The translations under genes were made by a program, and so were the position numbers. From Micromonospora carbonacea (lineage in GTDB: Bacteria > Actinomycetota > Actinomycetes > Mycobacteriales > Micromonosporaceae), in the NCBI RefSeq assembly GCF_014205165.1, contig NZ_JACHMZ010000001.1:2440501-2504500 (forward strand): a DNA stretch of 64,000 nucleotides. Direction: 5' to 3'. This document shows positions 42,921 to 51,202 of the stretch, piece after piece. The notes below the pieces were generated by a model, which saw only the letters and a list, made by a program, of their open reading frames with translations, had not been told where the DNA came from and did no database searches. How positions within the stretch are numbered: position 1 is the stretch's first letter; every line of letters begins with the position of its first letter.

Positions 42921-44977
42921 GGTGCCGTCAGCCCGAGGTTGGCGGCGAGGAAGGCCAGGCAATCCGACTGCAACGCGACGGTGCGGCTCAGCGCCCGGCT
43001 GCCGTGGCCCACCCCCCGGTCGAGCCGGAACAGCACCTGACCGCCTGTCGAGCCGTGTTGCAGCGCCGCGCACATCTTGCGGGCGTGTGCCGGATCGACC
43101 CGCGTGTCGCCGTCGGAGACCGTGAGCAGGACCGGCGGGAAGGCGGTGGCCGGTGTCACGTGATGGTAGGGCGAGTAGGCCAGCAGGGTCTGCGCCTGAT
43201 CCTCGTCGTCGACGCTGCCGTACTCGGGCACCCAACTCGGCCCGAGACCGGAGAGGTGGTAGCGAACCATGTCCAGCAGCGGCGACATGCACACCACGGC
43301 GGCATAGGCCCGCGGCCGTTGGGTGACCGCAGCCGCGACGAGCAGGCCTCCGTTGGAGCCGCCCAGCGTCCCGAGCATGCTGCGTGTCGTCCAGCCCCTG
43401 GCGACCAGATGGTCGCCCGCAGCATGGAAGTCGTCGAAGGTGTTCTGCTTGAGGTTGCCGCGGCCAGCGCGGTGCCACTGTTCGCCTTCCTCCCCGCCGC
43501 CCCGCAGGCCCGCGATGGCCACGACGCCACCTGCCTCGACCCAGGCAGCGGCCTGCGGGGAGTAGGCCGGGGCCATCGAGATGCCGAAACCGCCGTAGCC
43601 GGTGAGGATCACCGGTCGGGGCCGGTCGGGGCGGCCGGTCCGGGAGATCAGGAACAGGCGGACCGTCACGTCCGCCGACGGGTAGCTCTCCTGGGTGGTC
43701 ACCACGTCCGAGCCGCCGGTGGCGGTCCACCACGGCGTGGTGAGCCCGGTCCGGGCATCGAAGCGCAGCACCCGGGGCGGTGTGGTGAAGTCGGTGTAGG
43801 AGAACCACATCTCGTGGCCGGGCTCGGGGCGCACCGAGAAGGCGCTGACCATGCCCGTGCCGGGTAGCTCGATGGCGCCCACCTGGTTGCCGTCGACCAG
43901 GTCGTGCACGGTGATCTCGGCGGCGGCGTGCCTGATCCAGCCAACCACCGCGACCGGCCGGTCCAGCTCCGGCCCGTCGAGGACGGCGAAGTGGTCGAGG
44001 ACCGCGTCGCCTCGTTCGGGGATCAGCTCCCGCCACCGCTCGGGCGTGGACGGACGACAACTCAGGATCCGCCGGCGCGGCGCGCCGTGGTCGGTCCGCA
44101 GCCACATCGACCCGTCCGGGTCGGTGCCCGGCGCCAGGTGCAGCCGGGTGCGGGCACCGGCCATGACGAGCCGCAGATCAGGCCGTTCCGGCGAGCTGGC
44201 GGTCAGATCGGCCAGGTAGACCTCTGTGTCCGGCGCCGTGCCCGTGGTGGCGGTGACGACCAACCAGCGGCCGTCCGGGCTCATGCCGACGGTGAAGAAG
44301 CGCGTCATCGCCTGGCCGTCGCCGAAGACGAGGATGTCGGAGTCGCGGTCCGCGCCGACCTTGTGCAGATAGACGCGGCGGTGATAGTGCCCGCCGCCGG
44401 GACCGTGCCCTGACGGGAGTCGAGCGACGTAGTAGAACGACTCCCCGCCCGGTAACCAGCCGACCGAGCTGCGTCGGATCCGATCCACCGGCCCGTCCAC
44501 CGTCCGTCCGGTAGCGACGTCGAGCACGTACAGCAGCGATTCCTCGGTGCCGTCCCGGGAGACCTGGAAGGCGAGCCGCTCACCCTCCAGGGACGGCTCC
44601 CAGGCGTCCAGCACCATTCGCCCACCGGGGTCGAGCCCACTGACGTCCACCAGCGGACGGTCGACGTCGCCTTCGCGCACCATCAGGACCGGCAGGTCGG
44701 CGCCGGCGGCCCGGTGCTCGAAGAACAGCCGTCGACCGCGGGCCCGCGGTGTGCCCCGGTAGTCGTGGGCGGTGCGCGCGGTCAGCTCGGCCCGCCACCG
44801 ATCGGTGTCCGGCAAGGTGGCTCGGAACTGCTGGTAGAGCACATCCTGTTCCTCGACCCACCGCTGCGTCTGCGGGCTTGTGTCGTCCTCCAGCCATCGG
44901 TAGGGGTCAGGAACGCGTACCCCGTGGACGTCGTCGGCGGTCTCCTCGCGAGGCGCGGTCGGATATCTGCCACGCAT
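42917..44977 (-). CDS. Prolyl oligopeptidase family serine peptidase (S9)
   Basis: Soluble peptidase of 686 residues, normal for S9A enzymes. N-terminal DVHGVRVPDPYRWLEDDTSPQTQRWVEEQ is the family signature. The propeller domain occupies about 75-410. The catalytic alpha/beta-hydrolase domain has GTLGGSNGGLL with Ser541, the Asp in TVSDGDTRVDP and the His in GVGHGS. No signal peptide, so it acts inside the cell. It lies between the radical SAM and glycosyltransferase genes (2 bases after the first; 4-base overlap with the second). Cleavage of the precursor leader is the likely job: both precursors have a Pro just before the tail (LPWC and VPGTC), which suits a post-proline enzyme. Confidence 0.9.
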   Translation of the reverse strand: MRGRYPTAPREETADDVHGVRVPDPYRWLEDDTSPQTQRWVEEQDVLYQQFRATLPDTDRWRAELTARTAHDYRGTPRARGRRLFFEHRAAGADLPVLMVREGDVDRPLVDVSGLDPGGRMVLDAWEPSLEGERLAFQVSRDGTEESLLYVLDVATGRTVDGPVDRIRRSSVGWLPGGESFYYVARLPSGHGPGGGHYHRRVYLHKVGADRDSDILVFGDGQAMTRFFTVGMSPDGRWLVVTATTGTAPDTEVYLADLTASSPERPDLRLVMAGARTRLHLAPGTDPDGSMWLRTDHGAPRRRILSCRPSTPERWRELIPERGDAVLDHFAVLDGPELDRPVAVVGWIRHAAAEITVHDLVDGNQVGAIELPGTGMVSAFSVRPEPGHEMWFSYTDFTTPPRVLRFDARTGLTTPWWTATGGSDVVTTQESYPSADVTVRLFLISRTGRPDRPRPVILTGYGGFGISMAPAYSPQAAAWVEAGGVVAIAGLRGGGEEGEQWHRAGRGNLKQNTFDDFHAAGDHLVARGWTTRSMLGTLGGSNGGLLVAAAVTQRPRAYAAVVCMSPLLDMVRYHLSGLGPSWVPEYGSVDDEDQAQTLLAYSPYHHVTPATAFPPVLLTVSDGDTRVDPAHARKMCAALQHGSTGGQVLFRLDRGVGHGSRALSRTVALQSDCLAFLAANLGLTAP

Positions 44978-44979
44978 CG

Positions 44980-46149
44980 CTACAGCAGCCCCTTCTCGTG
45001 CAGGTCGTCGAGGAGCGCGGCGTCCACCGCGTCCCGGAAGTCGGCCAGTGCCTGGGCGCTCTCGTGATGGCGGTACATGTCCCCGCAGGAGATCCAGCGC
45101 TTCGCCCTGCGATCGACCGGCAGATAGCCCTCGTCGACGGTGCCGACCTCCCAGCCCGGCTGTCCCGCTGTCTCCCAGCAGCTGGCAAGGGTGCCGTCGG
45201 CGTTGACCACCGCGCCGTGGCGGCCTTCGCCCGACTCGCACGTGACGCAGGGCAGGTCGGCCCGCGGCCGGGGCACGGTGAAGCCATGCTCCAGCGCCGT
45301 TCGGTGCCACCGGGTGAACCTGGCTCTCAGCTCGCCGCTGTGCAGCAGTTCGTTGGCGTAGCCGACTCCCACGTCACCGACGCGGGCGAAGTAGATGGAG
45401 CACCGCTGGGGGTCGACACTGCCGGCGAGCCGCTCGAGCAGCGCGTCGATTCCCTGGTAGTTGTGGTGCGAGACGTTGACCCGCAGCATCCAGCGCAGTT
45501 CCGTCGCGGCCGTGACCTGGACGATGTTGCGGACGATGGTGTCGAACGTTCCCCCCGGCGAGCGCCGGACCCGGATGCGGTCGTGGTCGTCCCGGTCCCC
45601 GTCGAAGGTGACCTGGACGGACCGCAGCCCGAGAGCGGTCAGTTCGTGGGCCAGCGGTGGCGTCAGCAAGGTCGCGTTGGAGATCATCCAGGCGGACACC
45701 AGATTGTGGTCCGCCGCCCGGGACAACAGCTCGACACACCCCCGCGGATTCAGCAGCGGCTCGCCGCCGAACAGCAGGACGCCCAGCTTGTGTAGCCCGG
45801 CACTGGCCATCTGCCGGTCAGCGAAGCCCAGGATGGAGGTGATCGTCGCCGAGGTGAGGCGGGCACGCTTGATCCGCGGCGGACGGCTACCGCCGCTCGA
45901 ATCCTGGCCGGTGTTCTGGAAACAGTAGCCGCAGCCCAGGTTGCAGTCGGTGCTGGTCAGCACGGTCAGCGAATAGACCCGCTCCGGCGTCGACCTGAAC
46001 AGGCCGCGTTCATCCAGCAGGCGGTGGGCCGACGGCCGCAGCTCGCCGGTGTCGGTGACCTGGCGATGACCGACACGAGCGACCCCGCCCGGCCCCAGCA
46101 GCCACCAGGTGTCCCGTCCGCGAAGAAGCCTCTCCCCAACGTGCCCCAT
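44980..46149 (-). CDS. Radical SAM peptide maturase with SPASM-like C-terminus
   Basis: Iron-sulfur enzyme of 389 residues. The radical SAM cluster motif is TDCNLGCGYCFQN, with Cys69, Cys73 and Cys76. LLFGGEPLLNP is the SAM-binding GGEP motif, followed by ISNATLL and VQVTFDGD. The C-terminal region has extra cysteines in a SPASM/twitch-like arrangement (PCVTC at 301/304, Cys324, Cys355) with VNADGTLASC. Residues 1-60 could include a peptide-recognition element. Start ATG 46149 has a modest RBS. It follows the 43-residue precursor by 93 bases on the same strand and heads the peptidase-glycosyltransferase-MFS operon. Thioether, C-C or epimer formation on the EVVAH-class peptides are all possible. 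Confidence 0.9.
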   Translation of the reverse strand: MGHVGERLLRGRDTWWLLGPGGVARVGHRQVTDTGELRPSAHRLLDERGLFRSTPERVYSLTVLTSTDCNLGCGYCFQNTGQDSSGGSRPPRIKRARLTSATITSILGFADRQMASAGLHKLGVLLFGGEPLLNPRGCVELLSRAADHNLVSAWMISNATLLTPPLAHELTALGLRSVQVTFDGDRDDHDRIRVRRSPGGTFDTIVRNIVQVTAATELRWMLRVNVSHHNYQGIDALLERLAGSVDPQRCSIYFARVGDVGVGYANELLHSGELRARFTRWHRTALEHGFTVPRPRADLPCVTCESGEGRHGAVVNADGTLASCWETAGQPGWEVGTVDEGYLPVDRRAKRWISCGDMYRHHESAQALADFRDAVDAALLDDLHEKGLL

Positions 46150-46242
46150 CTGGCACCCCCTGTTCGACTGCCGCGCCGGGCAATGGAATCCCGTTTACGA
46201 GGGGCCCCGGCCCGGATCCGGACCGGAACCCATTCGCCGCTG

Positions 46243-46374
46243 CTACAACGCGTTGGAGTTGTTGGTGATGCAGGTGCCCGGCACCTCTTCCTCCTCGTCG
46301 CTGTGCGCGACGACCTCGATGTCCTCGGCCGCGGTGGCTTCCAGGTCCGGGTTCTCGGGCTTGTTCTCCGACAT
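46243..46374 (-). CDS. RiPP precursor with EVVAH motif and CITNNSN tail
   Basis: Peptide of 43 residues: an N-terminal MSENKPENPDLEATAAEDIE, then VVAHSDEEEEVPG and the tail TCITNNSNAL. The ATG at 46374 is preceded by GGAGGC nine bases upstream. It is the first gene of the radical-SAM operon. The EVVAH motif followed by acidic residues matches the 69-residue peptide at 38621-38830, though the tails differ completely. The single Cys with nearby Asn, Ser and Thr residues would allow a Cys-to-alpha-carbon thioether (as in sactipeptides), epimerisation or glycosylation. The Pro-Gly before the tail suits cleavage by the neighbouring prolyl oligopeptidase. Confidence 0.82.
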   Translation of the reverse strand: MSENKPENPDLEATAAEDIEVVAHSDEEEEVPGTCITNNSNAL

Positions 46375-46683
46375 GCGCCTGCCTCCAATTCAGTGATTGC
46401 TGATCCACCCTGGGAAGCGGGGCACTGCGGTGAATCAGCCAACTGGCAACAGTGTTGGGCAGTGGGTGGGGGCGATCCATGGGACCTTTGGGCCACCCGC
46501 GGCCCGGCGGTCTCGCCGGTTTCTTGCTTCGCCGGCCGCCGGTGCGACACGAGAATGCCTGCCCGGACGCGGCGCAGGGCAGTCACCTGCCCCCATGCCG
46601 ATAACCAACCGATGTTTAGGCGGACTCCGCAAGGCTGCGGGCGAGGACCTGTCGCCTCTGGGCACCGACCGGAAGTAGCCGCG
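46375..46683. other. Divergent intergenic region, RiPP precursor / cyclase gene
   Basis: 309 bases between the divergent precursor and cyclase-ATPase genes. No credible coding frame. It must hold promoters for both directions, but no strong -35/-10 pair was found. Confidence 0.45.
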
Positions 46684-49600
46684 ATGAGTTGTGTGGAATG
46701 TGGTGGGCCGTTAATTCCCGACGCACGATTCTGCTCGCGTTGCGGAACTGCGGTGGACGCACCTGACCGAAGGGCCGAGGAACGGCGGGTCGTCACGGTC
46801 CTCTTCTGTGATCTCGTCGGCTCGACCGAACTGGCCGGGGCGCTCGACCCCGAACTGCTGCGTATGGTGCTGCTGCGCTACTACGACGTGATGTCCGGCA
46901 TCGTCGCCGCCGGTGGGGGAGTGGTGGAGAAGTTCATCGGCGACGCCGTGATGGCGGTGTTCGGGTTGACCGAGACCCGGGAGGACGACGCGCGGCTGGC
47001 GCTCGTGGCAGCACTCGGCATGACGGAAGCGGCCGCCAAGCTGGACGCCGAGTTGTGGCGGGACCACGGGGTGCGGCTACGGGTGCGCATCGGGGTGCAC
47101 ACCGGCGAGGTGGTGGCACTGCCGGACCCCGCGAGACGGCACGCGTTCGTCTCGGGCGAGGTGGTCAACATCGCTGCCCGGTTGGAACAAGCCGCAGCGG
47201 CGGGCCAGGTGTTGATCAGCTCGGCGTCGCGGGCGGCGGCGGAGGGGGTCACCGTCACGGATGGACGCTCCTTGGCTCTCAAGGGAGTGGCAGCTCCGGT
47301 CGAGGCGTTCCGGCTCGTCCACGTACCGCCGCCGGATCCTCGGCGCACGCGTCGCTTCGACGTGCCGTTCGTCGGGCGCGAGGCCGAGCTTTCCCTGCTG
47401 GACGATGCGTGGCGGCGCGTGGCCGAAGCAGGCAACGTCGGCCTGCTGACCGTGCTCGGAGAGGCCGGAATCGGCAAGACCCGGCTGATCGTCGAGTGGC
47501 TGTGCCGTCGGGGCTCGCACGCTGCGGCGGAGCTGGCGATAGGACGATGTCGGCCCGCCGGGGACGGGGGGACCCTCACCGCCCTGGGCGAGTGCATCGC
47601 GTCGCTGGCAGCGGAGGCGGACCACCTCGCGGCGGTGGCTCTGCTGCGACGAGGGCTGCTGCGCGACGGCACGCCCGCACCGTCGGTCGACGCGACGTGC
47701 AAGGCCGTGATGCAGGTCGTCGCGACCGTCGCGATGACGCGGCCGGTGGCGTTGGTCCTCGATGACTGCCAGTGGGCCCAACCTGCCCTCGTCGGGATGC
47801 TGGAACGGCTGGCCACCGGGCTGCGTGGCTTGCCGGTCCTTCTGCTCTGCGTGGCCAGGCCGGACCTGCCGGAGACCTTCGCCACGTGGTCCACAACCAC
47901 CCTCGACACCGCCACCGTGCTGGTCAACAGCCTGCCCGTCGAGGACTCGACACGGCTGGTGGCGCACCTCGCCGAGGTGAGCCCCCACGACCAGGCGTCC
48001 GTCGCCCGGATGGTCGACCAGGCGGGCGGGAACCCGCTCTACCTCGAGCAGCTCGTGGCGACGGCCGATCAGGACACCGCGACTGCCGATGCGCTGCCGC
48101 TCAGCCTGCACGCGATGGTCGCCGCCAGGATCGACCGGCTGGGCGAGCAGGAGCGTCTGGCGTTGCGGATCGGATCGCTGGTCGACCCCGACGGTAACGG
48201 TTTCGGTCGGGACGACGTCGGGGTGATGGGTCCTCCGCTGGACGGCGACTGTCGTCCGGTCTTGGCCGCTCTGGTCAACCACAGACTGGTCGAGCCCGCC
48301 GGCGACGGAGGGTTCCGGATCCCCAACGGCATCACCCGGCAGGTGGCCTACGGTGGGCTCACCAAGCGCCGGCGGGGCGAACTGCACGAGCGCTACGCCG
48401 AGCACCTGATCCGCCGCGGCGGCCCCGACTCGCTGGTCGGCGGGCACCTCGCGCGGGCCCACCGCTACCAGTCGGCTGTCGGCATCACCGGTGACCAGGC
48501 ACGCGGCCTCCGGCGGCGGGCATTCCACCACCTGTTCCGGGCCGGCGCGGGCGCGCTGCACCGGATGGACCTGCCGTGGGCGCTGGCCCTGCTGGAGCAG
48601 GCCGTCGAGCTCTCCGAGCCCGGCGATCCGGGCCGCCCGGAGTGCCTGGAGCGGTTGGGCGAGGTGCATCTCACCCAGGGCACGCACGACCAGGCCAAGC
48701 AGGCCCTCACCACTGCGGAGACCGAGGCGGGCGGAAGCCGACCGGTCGCCGCCGCACACGCCCGGCTGAACCTGGCGGTGCTGAGCCGGGACGCCGCCGC
48801 GCTCGATCGTGTCGCGGCCAGCGAGTTCGCGGTGTTCACCGCGCACGGCGACGACCGGGGACTGGCGCGGGTCCGGCTCATCCTGGCCCAGTCACGGATG
48901 CGACAGGGCCGGTACGAGCAGGCGTTGGAGGTGCTCGACCCGGCCCTGCGCCATGCAGTGGCGGCGGGGACCGATCGCGAGGTGGCGAATGCGCTCGGCG
49001 CGACAGGGCTCGCGCTGTGGCGGGGCCCGATCCCAGCCGGACAGGCGACGCAGCGGTGTCGGACGCTGCTGGCCGCCCATCGCGACCACGGTGGGGTGCA
49101 GGCCACGCTCGGTTTCCCCCTGACCGTGCTCTATGCGAGCCAAGCCCGGATGCAGGAGGCGGTGAGGGCTCTCGCCGAGACCCAGGAGGCGATGGCCGGG
49201 ATGTCGTACGCCGAATCCCACTGCTTCCGCCCCCTGCTGGAGGCACTGGTCGCCGTCTGTCGGAACGAGACGGGCCGGGCGCGCGACCTGCTGCGGGAGG
49301 CATTGGTGGCGGCGAACGCCGTGCGGGCCGACGCCCTGGTGCGGCAGACCCGGCTGGAGTTGGCCAGGGTCTGCCTGGCCCAGGCCGACCCGCAGAGCGC
49401 GGGTGAGCAGTTGTCGGGTCTGGTGGTGTCCGAGGACGACCTGGGTGATCTGGCCAACCTGCTCGGCCTGGCCGCGCGGGTCGAGGCGCACCGTGATCCC
49501 GGTGGCAGCCGGGCCCTGGAACTCGGCCGGCTTGCCGTAGGGGTGGCGCGACGCACCGACTCGCCGATCGACCAGGGCAGAGCGCTGCTCGACCTCGCGC

Positions 49601-49764
49601 AGACCCACGTCCGGCTGGATCGGCCAACCTCGGCGCGGCTCGCGGCGAGCGCCGCCGCCAGCCGTTACGCGGCCAAGGAACATGTGGTGGGCCAGATGCA
49701 GGCACGGCGGCTGGTCAGCGCGTTGGGCGTCCTGGATGGGACGGGCGGTCGATGGGCGCGCTGA
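46684..49764 (+). CDS. Zinc-ribbon / class III cyclase / STAND ATPase / TPR protein
   Basis: Large signalling protein of 1026 residues. Residues 1-30 form a zinc ribbon (CVEC...CSRC). A class III nucleotide cyclase domain follows (about 35-205): VVTVLFCDLVGSTELAG and KFIGDAVMAVFG with the two metal-binding Asp, and RIGVHTGEVV. An AAA/STAND domain starts near 240 with Walker A GEAGIGKTRLI and Walker B ALVLDDCQWAQ. The C-terminal 500 residues are TPR-like helices. This architecture is common in actinomycetes, where the cyclase is often regulatory. The start is set by MSCVECGG at ATG 46684. It overlaps the following subtilase gene by 13 bases, so the two are coupled; a link to the RiPP locus across the divergent promoter is only positional. 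Confidence 0.88.
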   Translation: MSCVECGGPLIPDARFCSRCGTAVDAPDRRAEERRVVTVLFCDLVGSTELAGALDPELLRMVLLRYYDVMSGIVAAGGGVVEKFIGDAVMAVFGLTETREDDARLALVAALGMTEAAAKLDAELWRDHGVRLRVRIGVHTGEVVALPDPARRHAFVSGEVVNIAARLEQAAAAGQVLISSASRAAAEGVTVTDGRSLALKGVAAPVEAFRLVHVPPPDPRRTRRFDVPFVGREAELSLLDDAWRRVAEAGNVGLLTVLGEAGIGKTRLIVEWLCRRGSHAAAELAIGRCRPAGDGGTLTALGECIASLAAEADHLAAVALLRRGLLRDGTPAPSVDATCKAVMQVVATVAMTRPVALVLDDCQWAQPALVGMLERLATGLRGLPVLLLCVARPDLPETFATWSTTTLDTATVLVNSLPVEDSTRLVAHLAEVSPHDQASVARMVDQAGGNPLYLEQLVATADQDTATADALPLSLHAMVAARIDRLGEQERLALRIGSLVDPDGNGFGRDDVGVMGPPLDGDCRPVLAALVNHRLVEPAGDGGFRIPNGITRQVAYGGLTKRRRGELHERYAEHLIRRGGPDSLVGGHLARAHRYQSAVGITGDQARGLRRRAFHHLFRAGAGALHRMDLPWALALLEQAVELSEPGDPGRPECLERLGEVHLTQGTHDQAKQALTTAETEAGGSRPVAAAHARLNLAVLSRDAAALDRVAASEFAVFTAHGDDRGLARVRLILAQSRMRQGRYEQALEVLDPALRHAVAAGTDREVANALGATGLALWRGPIPAGQATQRCRTLLAAHRDHGGVQATLGFPLTVLYASQARMQEAVRALAETQEAMAGMSYAESHCFRPLLEALVAVCRNETGRARDLLREALVAANAVRADALVRQTRLELARVCLAQADPQSAGEQLSGLVVSEDDLGDLANLLGLAARVEAHRDPGGSRALELGRLAVGVARRTDSPIDQGRALLDLAQTHVRLDRPTSARLAASAAASRYAAKEHVVGQMQARRLVSALGVLDGTGGRWAR

Positions 49765-50618
49765 CGTGGAAGCTCCTCGACCCCGACGAGAGCCGCATCG
49801 CGGTGGATCTGGGCGAGCCGAGCCCGATCACCGTGGCCTGGGCGTGGGGCGGGGCGACCGGCGCGGATGTCCGGGTGTGCGTCGTCGACGGCGGCATCGA
49901 GTCCGGGCACCCGTTGGTCGGCACGGTGGCGAGTTCACACGCCGTGGTCGACCGGGACGGCGAGCGGAAGGTCGTCGAGGTCTCCCACGGCGACTCCTTC
50001 GGTCACGGAACGGCCTGCGCGGGAATCGTGCGGGAGATCGCCCCGGATTGTGAGATCCACAGCGTCCGGGTGCTCAGCGAGCGGGGAGGTGGCACCGGGC
50101 GCACTCTGCTGGCGGGTCTGGAATGGGCGATCCGGCAGAGATTCGACGTGATCAACATGAGTCTCTCCACGACCCGTCCGGAGTTCGTCCAGGCGCTGCG
50201 GGAACTGGCCGACGAAGCATACTTCGCCGGGTCGGTCATCGTGGCATCGGCGCACAACTCGCCGGTTGAGAGCTTTCCGTGGCGGTTCTCGTCGGTCATT
50301 TCGGTGGGCAGCCATACGCATCTCGACCCGAACCGCATCCTGTACAACCCGAATCCCCCGGTTGAGTTCTTCGCCCGTGGTCAGGCGGTCCAGGTCGCAG
50401 GTCTGCGGGGCAGTGTCATCCGCAGCTCCGGCAACAGCTTCGCCACCCCGCACGTGGCCGGGCGGTGTGCCCTGATTCTGAGTAAGCACCCACGGCTGAC
50501 GGCGTTCCAGCTGAAGACGATCCTGTTCTTGACGGCATCCAACGTACGAGGAGAACGTCTCGATGAGCCACTTTACGGAGCCGCAGGCGACCTCGACAGA
50601 ATCGGTCGACACCGCTGA
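49752..50618 (+). CDS. Intracellular subtilisin-like serine peptidase (S8)
   Basis: Serine peptidase of 288 residues. The catalytic triad is complete: Asp46 in VRVCVVDGGIESGHP, His85 in SFGHGTACAGI, Ser229 in SSGNSFATPHVAGRCALI, with an oxyanion Asn candidate in VIVASAHNSP. There is no signal peptide and no I9 propeptide, and the catalytic domain is at the short end for the family. It is thus likely cytoplasmic and active on synthesis, as for subtilases in peptide-maturation or signalling loci. It is coupled to the cyclase-ATPase gene upstream and overlaps the GAF gene by 56 bases. It could be a second leader peptidase or a regulated protease; the substrate is unknown. Confidence 0.88.
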   Translation: MGALTWKLLDPDESRIAVDLGEPSPITVAWAWGGATGADVRVCVVDGGIESGHPLVGTVASSHAVVDRDGERKVVEVSHGDSFGHGTACAGIVREIAPDCEIHSVRVLSERGGGTGRTLLAGLEWAIRQRFDVINMSLSTTRPEFVQALRELADEAYFAGSVIVASAHNSPVESFPWRFSSVISVGSHTHLDPNRILYNPNPPVEFFARGQAVQVAGLRGSVIRSSGNSFATPHVAGRCALILSKHPRLTAFQLKTILFLTASNVRGERLDEPLYGAAGDLDRIGRHR

Positions 50619-51201
50619 GAATCGGGAACTGCTCACGTCGATCGTGACGGTTTCCAGGTCGATCTTCGGTGCGGCGGCCAGCTCGGTCTTCCTGTTCGAC
50701 CAGGAGAGCAACGAACTGGTCTTCAAGGCGGTGTCCGGTAAGGGCGAAGGGCTCCTAGTGGGCACCCGCTTCCCGGCCGACCGCGGCGTTGCCGGCTGGG
50801 TGGTGGCGACCGGTCAGGCGGTCACCACCGCCGATCTGACCGCAAACCCGGTGTTCGCCCGGGACCTGGCAGAGCGGACCGGCTACGTGCCCGACTCGAT
50901 CATGGCCGTCCCGGTCGTGCATCGGCACGACACGCTGGGCGTGCTGCAGGTCCTCGACCCACATCCGCAGTCCCGGTCCAGCATCGCCGACCTGGACCTG
51001 CTGGCGATGTTCGCCGACCAGGCAGCGCTGTCACTGCACATCCTGCTGCGCGACGACGCCGCACGGGCAGCGGGCGATGCCGGGTTCGCCGTTCTGGGAA
51101 GGATCTCCACCCTGCTCAACGGGATGGACGCCGAGCAGCGTGGCCGAGGCGTACAGATGGTCGAGTCGCTGCACGGGATACTGGCAGGGATGGCGCGCTG
51201 A
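50563..51201 (+). CDS. GAF-domain protein
   Basis: Cytoplasmic sensor of 212 residues with a single GAF domain (about 20-165): LLTSIVTVSRSIFGAAASSVFLFDQESNELVFKAVSGKGEGLLVGTRFPADRGVAGWVVATGQAVTTADL, then SIMAVPVVHRHDTLGVLQVLD. No output domain is attached; the C-terminal 45 residues are helical. Start ATG 50563 has a clear GAGGAG RBS and lies inside the end of the subtilase gene, so the three genes form one operon. It may bind a small ligand and signal to the ATPase or protease by contact. Confidence 0.87.
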   Translation: MSHFTEPQATSTESVDTAENRELLTSIVTVSRSIFGAAASSVFLFDQESNELVFKAVSGKGEGLLVGTRFPADRGVAGWVVATGQAVTTADLTANPVFARDLAERTGYVPDSIMAVPVVHRHDTLGVLQVLDPHPQSRSSIADLDLLAMFADQAALSLHILLRDDAARAAGDAGFAVLGRISTLLNGMDAEQRGRGVQMVESLHGILAGMAR

Positions 51202-51202
51202 C

